Below the pieces are notes generated by a model. It was not told where the DNA came from. It ran no database searches and saw nothing but the letters and a program-made list of their open reading frames with translations. The translations under genes and the position numbers were made by a program. A DNA stretch of 13,709 nt, taken from Funneliformis mosseae. Taxonomy: Eukaryota; Glomeromycota; Glomeromycetes; Glomerales; Glomeraceae. This document shows, one piece after another, positions 8,527 to 13,709 of this stretch; the first letter of the stretch is position 1; each line of letters begins with the position of its first letter. The stretch covers positions 1-13,709 of the forward strand of contig CAJVPP010002727.1 in the NCBI GenBank assembly GCA_910592005.1, read 5' to 3'.

Positions 8527-8814
8527 TCATTGGAGTTATCCGCGGATACATTTCATCAGGACCTTAAATTATGTCGCGTGAATTTCCGCATCGGAGAGCG
8601 TTCGCACATTCGTCGTCTTTTCGAATACAAAAATGATGAGACTACCCTAACGGAGAATAACTGCAAAAAGTGTTTTATGAGACGATGAAATCCAAACAAA
8701 ACTCCTACAATTCAGGAAAATCACGATTATTATAATATGATGATTAACATAATTGGACCTGTTCACCGGTCCATCGTGTTATTAATTCGAATTGGAATGT
8801 TAACATATTTATAG
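8527..8814 (+). pseudogene. Gene remnant with CxxC motif, one internal TGA
   Basis: One plus-strand frame runs for 95 codons from about 8527 to a TAG at 8812-8814 with only one interruption, a TGA at 8686-8688. Upstream of it are SADTFHQDLKLCRVNFRIGE and RSHIRRLFEYKNDETTLTEN followed by NCKKCFMRR, which holds a C-x2-C pair. Downstream are NPNKTPTIQENHDYY and PVHRSIVLLIRIGMLTYL, the last being hydrophobic. The 8540-8690 segment is a local G+C peak. The arrangement of basic and hydrophobic residues in the first part is helix-like. A minus-strand frame is also open over part of it, so strand assignment rests on residue composition. No ATG precedes it; it would be an internal to terminal exon. 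I do not recognise the family. Confidence 0.45.
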
Positions 8815-9339
8815 AATTAGCTTTTGAAGTTATTTGAAAGCTTTTATTTTTAATTCGAATTATTTTAAGAGCCTCTTTATCGTAAGTTATTTTATAATTA
8901 TTATTATTGATCATGTGATTTAAAAACTTTTAATATAATCAGATTGGTAAAATAAGAACGAAAGTAAGATACTTTTTATAAAATAGTAAATTAATCATTA
9001 CAGAATGAAGAATTAAAAAATTTATCTTTGTTCGACCCTAATATAAGAAAATTATATTATAAAATTGGTTAAATTGATATTTTTATTTTATTTTGTTTAA
9101 TTATTTTCTTGTTACATTTTACCACTATAATATTTTTAATTTTTATGTACTCAATCAAAGAAATTAATTGTTGAAAAAAAATAAATTTTTTTTTACAATT
9201 TTTTTTTTTTTATGTTAAATATCTTAATTAGCTTCACAAATTTCAGATATGCAAAAAATACTATTAAGCTTTTTCTTAATCATTTTTTATTAAGATTCAT
9301 TAGGAATACTACCACAATGTATTTTTAAGTTAGCAATAA
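8815..9339. other. AT-rich intergenic stretch
   Basis: Nothing is supported beyond T-rich tracts (for example 9187-9210) and short ATT repeats near 8897. Confidence 0.45.
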
Positions 9340-9461
9340 ATAAGTATTTTTCATCACTTTGTTTTCTCAAAAATATGTCACGTCATTCTGTCAGGGAAGT
9401 TTAAAAAGTTAGTTATACCAAGTCAACTTTATTTTCCAAGAAGGCTAATAGATGAGGACAG
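9340..9461 (+). pseudogene. Isolated exon-like fragment with GTAAAT donor
   Basis: The frame is open from 9340 and ends at a plausible donor, GACAG|GTAAAT (9462). The last codons read SGKFKKLVIPSQLYFPRRLI-DEDR, basic then acidic and unlike the AT-driven flanks. The TAA at 9463-9465 falls inside the putative intron. No matching acceptor exon is visible downstream, because a MITE begins only 22 bp after the donor. Fragment of unknown gene; low confidence. Confidence 0.3.
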
Positions 9462-9483
9462 GTAAATATATACATGTTTATTA

Positions 9484-9712
9484 CAGCTAATTTCAAAATT
9501 CACGGGACGGACGATCGATAAAAAAACTCGGTAAAACAGTAATAAAATTTTTGAAGAAAAAACATTATCGCTACGTTCAGATAAGTGTTCCGAATATACT
9601 GACATAATTTTTTTTACCCTAATAAAATGTGGTTGGCTTTTTCATATCCTTATAAATTTTCTCAGAAAGTTTCAGATATTATCGGCTGTCCCGTGACTTA
9701 TGAAATTAGTTG
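9484..9712. mobile_element. MITE, copy 1, Tc1/mariner-type, flanked by TA
   Basis: A 229-bp element. The left end is CAGCTAATTTCAAAATTCAC followed by GGGAC (9484-9508). The right end, read inward on the other strand, is CAACTAATTTCATAAGTCAC followed by GGGAC (9712-9688). They agree at 22 of 25 positions. TA dinucleotides at 9482-9483 and 9713-9714 fit the target duplication of Tc1/mariner elements. There is no coding capacity. Its ends match those of the element at 11405-11642 (21 of 25 against the left end), so both belong to one family. Confidence 0.75.
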
Positions 9713-9755
9713 TAACTAGTTAACGGTTTTTATCACGTGATACAGATATTAAATT

Positions 9756-9962
9756 TTATATTAATTCGTTTTGCAATTGCTTATCTTCCAATTTCGCAAC
9801 TCTAGCCTTAAGTTCAACATTTTTGACCTTACAGCTGTTCCAGGTTTTTAACTGATCACATGCACTTTCAAAACTCGCGTCTTGACGCGTCTAGTATATA
9901 TACATCTCAATTCCCAAAAAAATTTTAAGCAAAATTTTTGTGTTTAACTTCTCAACTTCCAT
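9756..9962 (-). pseudogene. Coiled-coil protein gene, minus strand, one TAG
   Basis: The minus-strand frame starts with ATG at 9962-9960 (MEVEKLNTKILLK..) and runs to a TAA at 9758-9756, interrupted once by a TAG at 9893-9891. The part after the stop includes SFESACDQLKTWNSCK and NVELKARVAKLEDKQLQNEL, a Leu-heptad coiled coil of a type I associate with Rhizophagus proteins. Alternatively a 66-nt intron (GTTGAG at 9956 to CTAG at 9891) would remove the stop in frame and give MET-RQDASFES.., a short intact protein of 46 residues. Its donor is weak. Function unknown; such segments often mediate dimerisation. It ends 44 bp from the right border of the MITE at 9484-9712, which may have truncated it. 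Confidence 0.5.
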
Positions 9963-10320
9963 TTCAAAAGGTAATATTATTTTAGAAGAACAAGAATAGC
10001 ACAAAAACATAATGACAAGTTCAAAGGTTTATTTCCTAAATTAAGTTTAACAACTTCGTTCTTAATACAGCTGACGTTTCAAAAAACAATAAATAAGCAA
10101 GTTCACCACGTTCTCCTACCACAAAAGAACTACCTCACAATCTTCTTTATGTAGAACATCGCGTACCAGTACCATTGCTTATACAGTTAGTCTCACACCT
10201 TTAGTTTTATCAAATATAAGTTCTTTGAGCGTAATAGATTTGCTAACGTATTATATTAACTTTTCCTTTTTTATGTGTATTAAATAGGCCAAATACAACT
10301 ACCAACAAGTTTATTAAACA
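9963..10320. other. Divergent intergenic region with coding-like frames on both strands
   Basis: The interval separates the minus-strand coiled-coil remnant from the plus-strand remnant at 10321. A plus frame at 10097-10201 (from SPRSPTTKELPHNLLYVEHR on) and a minus frame over about 10171-10115 (starting MVLVRDVLHKEDCEVVLLW) are both open and coding-like but exclude each other. A third plus frame, 10093-10287, is also open without an ATG. I cannot choose; at most one is real. Confidence 0.3.
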
Positions 10321-10694
10321 ATGACGAATAACTATGATGTTATAGATGATAACTATGTACAAGTACCTAAGAATATCATAATTCTTCAAGATCAATTTGC
10401 AGTAATTAATAATTTATCAAAACAGTATACAAATTCAAGACATAATTTTATACTGCAAAAGGCATATCTTTGTCAAAGGAAAACAATTGGATTGCTCCTT
10501 TTGGTATATACAAGGAAACTTGCCATGTATGTTCTTATTATAGTTATATGTTTAGGTTACGTCTGAATATTGAAACATCATATTTAGGTTTCTGCATTAA
10601 ATGTTAGTGCATTAGCCGTGATGTGAAAGATTGTAGAAGCAGTATTCATGAACTCCCATTTAAGCAAAGATATGTTACTCCAGAACACTTTTAA
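10321..10694 (+). pseudogene. Zinc-ribbon-like gene remnant, frameshift plus TAG
   Basis: The ATG at 10321 has a favourable AAACA context and opens MTNNYDVIDDNYVQVPKNII and so on for about 46 codons to ..NFILQK. At the run of four A at 10457-10460 the coding-like frame changes: from 10458 it reads KGISLSKENNWIAPFGIYKE, then TCHVCSYYSYMF and later SYLGFCIKC. This gives C-x2-C, 20 residues, C-x2-C, as in zinc ribbons. A TAG follows at 10605-10607 and the same frame goes on with ISRDVKDCRSSIHELPFKQR to a TAA at 10692-10694. One extra A at the run would restore continuity up to the TAG. A gene with two lesions is the simplest reading; the original frame instead drifts into hydrophobic AT-driven residues. 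Family not recognised; a metal-binding or nucleic-acid-binding role is only inferred from the CxxC pairs. Confidence 0.5.
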
Positions 10695-11404
10695 AATCAT
10701 TTGGGTGAGTCAAAGATTGATACATAGAATTTTCTTTATAATTCACATTCCTTTCTGTAATAAGAGTAAACTAAATACTCGAGATGCTGGGTCAGCAATG
10801 TATTTTTTTTTACTTATATTATAAAATATTTTAATTATATAATTTCTTTTTCTTTCTCATAGCAAAAGCAAAAAAAGATTCAGTTTACTGGGCCAGCAAA
10901 ATTTTTATTTCGCTTTTGTTATTAATTATCTTATAAAAATTCATTTGGGTTGCTGGGCCAGCAGGGTGAATTCTTTTAAGATAATTTGATTTGCTTAATT
11001 AAAAAAATTTGCTTGCTTATTGGTTTGAACATATGGGCGGATTTGTCTATTCAGAATTAAATAAAAATTTTTAGAATAAATCACACTCAAAATAAATTGA
11101 TTTGAAAAGTTTTACTGTGTCTGTAATTGTATTTTTTCTGTCAATCTCACGTTTGTAAAAACTAAGGATGTTAAAAGGCCCTTAAAAAAATTTTGAAGTT
11201 TTAAAATTACTAATACTAGAAGGGCTTATCAGGAGAATTTTTTTACATAAAATTTATGATATTTTTACGCAGTTTTACCACGGTGACTGTGTTTTATTTG
11301 ATAATTTTAGTTTCGCGTAAAACCCATTTCTTACATTTCACCTTGCCAGTCTGATAAGTAGGTTTTTATTTAAATATATATATCAATAAAAAAGAAAAAA
11401 ATTA
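10695..11404. other. AT-rich intergenic with a thrice-repeated palindrome
   Basis: No gene is seen. The main structure is the TGCTGGGCCAGCA motif series (10785-10963). An 8-bp inverted pair, TTTTACGC at 11263-11270 and GCGTAAAA at 11315-11322, may form a hairpin. Confidence 0.45.
10785..10963. repeat. Three copies of near-palindrome TGCTGGGCCAGCA
   Basis: Copies are TGCTGGGTCAGCA (10785-10797), TACTGGGCCAGCA (10886-10898) and TGCTGGGCCAGCA (10951-10963). Each is a dyad around a central G. The middle copy is itself flanked by CAAAAGC (left) and GCTTTTG (right). They could be the ends of nested MITEs or a clustered protein-binding site. No duplication of flanking sequence was found. Confidence 0.5.
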
Positions 11405-11642
11405 CAGCTGTTTTCAAAATATACGGGACACGCGGCAAATTTAAAAACAATAATAAACACGTGACATCTGATTTACGAATTATTTATTTTGCGACGTTTA
11501 TTTTTCTTCTTACGTTGATATGCTTTATATATGTTATAGTAAATAATGTTGAGTGTTATTTTTACAATTTGCCGACTACCCGACCATCAAAAAACTCGGC
11601 ATTAAAATTTGCCGAGTGTCCCGTATATTTTGAAAACAGCTG
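11405..11642. mobile_element. MITE, copy 2, Tc1/mariner-type, flanked by TA
   Basis: A 238-bp element with long, almost perfect inverted ends. The left end (11405-11442) begins CAGCTGTTTTCAAAATATAC and continues GGGACACGCGGCAAATTT. The right end (11642-11605) is identical except for one base in CTCGGC. TA occurs at both borders (11403-11404 and 11643-11644). A secondary hairpin, CTCGGCA.../TTTGCCGAG, lies next to the right end. An open frame that crosses the element is not a gene. The high end identity suggests more recent movement than copy 1. Confidence 0.85.
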
Positions 11643-11782
11643 TAAAATTTTTCATATACATATTTAAATTTTAACTACGTAATATCCTTGGAAGCAATGA
11701 TGTAATAAACAGTCACAAAAAATAAGTTAATAAATCATAATATATTTTAATATTACTCTAAGTTTTGTTTAGTGAACCGTAA

Positions 11783-11910
11783 GGGTCGGGTCGGGTAGGG
11801 TTTAAAGCATATTCGAACTCGAACCCGTTATTAATTACAGAACCAAATTCGACTCGGCCCGATCATTGTTCGACTCGGACCCGATTATTGTTTAACCCGG
11901 ATTCGACTTA
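11783..11910. repeat. GGGTCGGG / CGACTCGG repeat block
   Basis: It starts with GGGTCGGGTCGGGTAGGG at 11783-11800 and is followed by inverted-sense units CGAACTCGAACCCG. Two adjacent tandem units follow: TTCGACTCGGCCCGATCATTG (11848-11868) and the near copy ending ..GACCCGATTATTG (11869-11890), then a more diverged one. This kind of GGGTCGGG sequence is common near the ends of non-autonomous DNA transposons, but I cannot assign a family. Confidence 0.55.
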
Positions 11911-12272
11911 ATTTTCAAGTGTAATATTAATGCCGAAAATAAAAAAGTATCATATATAGTTTAATTTATTTTTAAAATTTATTTATTTTTTTTTTTACAA
12001 CTTTTTCCACCAGGATTTTAAGTACATACAGGCGCAAATTGTTATCAGATCGGTTCGCCAGAAAAAGCTCGTTCTAGTTGCTTTATAAAAAATGTATTAG
12101 TTAGTGTTTAATAATCAAGATATTTTTTTTACCTGTAATTGTCACTCCGCAATGCTTTTTGTTTTCTAGAAGAAGTTGTACTATCGGTAACGTCGATATG
12201 TTCACTCATTTAATTATTTGTTAAAAATTAAAATCACGTAATGCAAAACAAAAAAAAAAATTCTACCATCCA

Positions 12273-12402
12273 GGTCACCCGGGTCGACAAATACAAAATC
12301 AAATCCGATTCAAGAACGAAACCCGACTTGTTGAATTTAATTTGGGTCTCATTAAGAATCCGACCCGAACTAAAACTTGATTCGTATAATAACCGGGTTG
12401 AT
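12273..12402. repeat. Second CG-rich block, CCGACCCG and ACCCGGGT
   Basis: It contains the palindrome ACCCGGGT (12277-12284), AACCCGACTTG (12320-12330), ATCCGACCCGAACT (12358-12371) and AACCGGGTTGATTCG. The CCCG/CGACCCG units are in the opposite sense to GGGTCGGG at 11783, so the two blocks could be the inverted ends of one element of about 0.6 kb. Weaker traces continue to about 12700 (for example CCAACCCGAAAG). Confidence 0.4.
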
Positions 12403-12899
12403 TCGAACTAAAATTAAAATATTCAAAAAAAAAAGATCTAAGAAATGATTTTTTTTTGTTTGGTAAATAATTAAATTTATTTAATATGAAGATCAAATTC
12501 CGAAAATCGGATCTTAAAATTGGATATACGGTCAGTAAAACACAACTTTTGGAAGCGAATCAACTCGAAAGAAGAACTTAAAATAGTGCAAAATATGAAA
12601 AATAAAATTAAATCATCAGTTATTGTGCCCCGAAGCATTCCATTTATAATAATAATAATAATTTAATAAAAAAAAAACTTTACCATTGCGATCCAACCCG
12701 AAAGAAATAAAAAAAAATTACTGATAAGATAAAATTAAAATAAAACTAAGTGGTTAAGCTCAACCATCGAAATCCGTCAATCATCTTGAAACGTTTTTTT
12801 GAAAAATTATTTTTTTTTTTTATAAACAAAAGAACTAAAAAAAAAAAAAAATAAATAATAAAATAAATAAATTTAAAAAGTAATCAATAAATGTAATGA

Positions 12900-13035
12900 A
12901 TGATTTGTATGTGGGATTTTTCGGTATTGCGCGCGATTGAGTAAGTATTTTAAAAATAAACCTTAATTATTATTTGATATTTTTAGACGGTGTCGGGGCG
13001 CAGCGTCGAATCGTTGCATTTTTTTTCTATATTAA
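12900..13035 (+). CDS. Very short spliced ORF candidate, doubtful
   Basis: Two CG-rich pieces flank a textbook mini-intron: GTAAGT at 12941, CTTAAT as a branch-like site, and ATTTTTAG ending at 12986 (46 nt). Joining 12900-12940 to 12987-13035 gives a 29-codon peptide, MICMWDFSVLRAIE then RCRGAASNRCIFF, stop TAA at 13033-13035. The good splice signals are the only support. The minus strand offers ATGCAACGATTCGACGC... as an equally short frame. It may simply be transposon sequence. Confidence 0.2.
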
Positions 13036-13159
13036 GCTGGTTGCAAAGCTAAAAACGTCTAACTATATTTGGTAATAAGTCAAATCATTTGAAATTTTTG
13101 GAAACGTTAAGATTTTCAGCATTTTACTTTAATTAACACGATATTACCAATAACGAAAG

Positions 13160-13190
<31 letters not shown>

Positions 13191-13202
13191 AAAACGGCTT
13201 TA
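13036..13202. other. AT-rich spacer with T15-A15 palindrome
   Basis: No gene is seen. It holds the T/A palindrome at 13160-13189. TTGGTAATA near 13069 and TATTACCAA near 13143 form a short inverted repeat around it. Confidence 0.4.
13160..13189. repeat. T15-A15 perfect palindrome
   Basis: Fifteen T followed directly by fifteen A: fully self-complementary and able to extrude as a hairpin. The structure resembles the T9-A27 junction at 5909-5944. Confidence 0.85.
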
Positions 13203-13310
13203 CAGCGGTCAAATGCCGAAGTGATCTTTTAGGATTTATATCTCAAATGGTATATCTTACGTAAATGATCATTGGCACATTTAGCAGCTCCAACTGCTCT
13301 GAAAGCTGAT
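13203..13310. mobile_element. Decayed Tc1/mariner-like end
   Basis: After a TA at 13201-13202 the sequence begins CAGCGGTCAAATGCCGAAGT, followed by GATC and TATCTCAAATGG. The CAG..GGTCAAA start is typical of Tc1/mariner terminal inverted repeats. No matching right end or transposase was found in the window; the right-hand limit given is arbitrary. Confidence 0.4.
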
Positions 13311-13634
13311 CATAAGAATTATGGATCTGTAAATACAGCGATTTATTGAAAAAAGTTTGTCGATAATTTTTATGTAAATTTCTATCTTAATAACATTTAC
13401 TATATTTTTTTACGTATTAAGAGTCCACCAACTTATGTGTTGGTTATCATATTATGAGTTACCTAAACTTTCTCATCTGGTATGGAAATGATGGGAATGA
13501 TCTTCTCTCTCCGACAATGAACCTCACATTTTCAACATGAAAAGGAGTTTTTTAAACATGTTTGAAATGAGATTGGAAGCGATACTGAAGCTCGAGCTTT
13601 ATCCTAACTGACAAAAATTCAGTCAATATAGCTA

Positions 13635-13709
13635 CACTCCCCGGTCAAAAGTATTGGACCACGTGATTTTCGTTATACTAATTGGCGTAATTTTTGCCGA
13701 TTATAACTT
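13635..13709. mobile_element. Tc1/mariner terminal inverted repeat, cut by window end
   Basis: After TA (13633-13634) the sequence starts CACTCCCCGGTCAAAAGTAT followed by TGGACCACGTGATTTTCG. The GGTCAAAAGTATTGGACCA core is characteristic of Tc1/mariner transposon ends. The element continues past the window, so whether it carries a transposase cannot be judged. A full element would be expected to end with the inverse of this sequence followed by TA. Confidence 0.7.

Larger units (their letters stand above)
11643..12899. other. AT-rich stretch with CG-rich repeat blocks
   Basis: No gene is supported. It contains the CG-rich repeat blocks at 11783-11910 and 12273-12402, separated by AT-rich sequence, then A- and T-rich tracts to 12899. 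Confidence 0.45.

Noticed and set aside
9892..9905. TAGTATATATACAT as a TATA box for a plus-strand gene
   Set aside because: It lies inside the minus-strand coiled-coil frame, and no coherent plus-strand gene starts within a normal distance.
11263..11322. TTTTACGC/GCGTAAAA hairpin as a transposon
   Set aside because: Only 8 bp of inverted repeat with no target duplication; too likely by chance.
11461..11667. 68-codon plus-strand ORF
   Set aside because: Almost wholly inside the MITE at 11405-11642, starts at a non-ATG codon and reads through the right terminal repeat.
12299..12496. 65-codon minus-strand ORF
   Set aside because: It is a translation of the CG-rich repeat block plus A/T runs; no protein-like domain.

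Overview
The window looks like AT-rich nuclear DNA (about three quarters A+T by eye) from a eukaryote with short spliceosomal introns. The best match I can offer from memory is an arbuscular mycorrhizal fungus (Glomeromycotina, Rhizophagus/Glomus type). The reasons are a Gag-like domain joined to a MIR beta-trefoil with introns of 67-74 nt, a Lys/Glu/Leu coiled-coil fragment of a kind I associate with that lineage, many A/T homopolymers, and abundant Tc1/mariner-type DNA transposon debris. No prokaryotic signal, rRNA, tRNA or CRISPR array is visible.

Only one gene reads as intact. It lies at 1228-2447 on the plus strand and has four exons whose splices keep the frame, giving 335 residues. The N-terminal half resembles an LTR-retrotransposon capsid (Gag) and the C-terminal half is a MIR beta-trefoil. 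A second ATG 41 bp upstream would join the same frame if a run of seven A were one longer.

The rest is gene-poor, transposon-rich sequence holding gene debris. Coding-like stretches, most of them broken by a stop codon or a single-base frameshift, lie at 277-471 (minus), 3045-3254, 6690-6915 (minus, tandem coiled-coil units), 7709-8146 (ghost exon with a GTAAGT donor), 8527-8814, 9340-9461, 9756-9962 (minus, coiled coil) and 10321-10694 (two CxxC pairs). I do not recognise the function of most of these, and some of the shorter ones may be chance.

Mobile DNA: two members of one TA-flanked MITE family (9484-9712 and 11405-11642) share ends that read CAGCT...ACGGGAC. Other candidates are an inverted-repeat element at 4460-4634, a weaker one at 2785-2978, a CG-rich repeat pair at 11783-12402, a decayed Tc1-like end at 13203 and a well-formed Tc1/mariner end at 13635 cut by the window edge. 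Palindromic T(n)A(n) tracts lie at 5909-5944 and 13160-13189.

The genes do not form a pathway. The layout is a single expressed-looking gene followed by about 11 kb of decaying exons and non-autonomous transposons. Several breaks sit in A/T homopolymers, so some may be assembly errors rather than real lesions.
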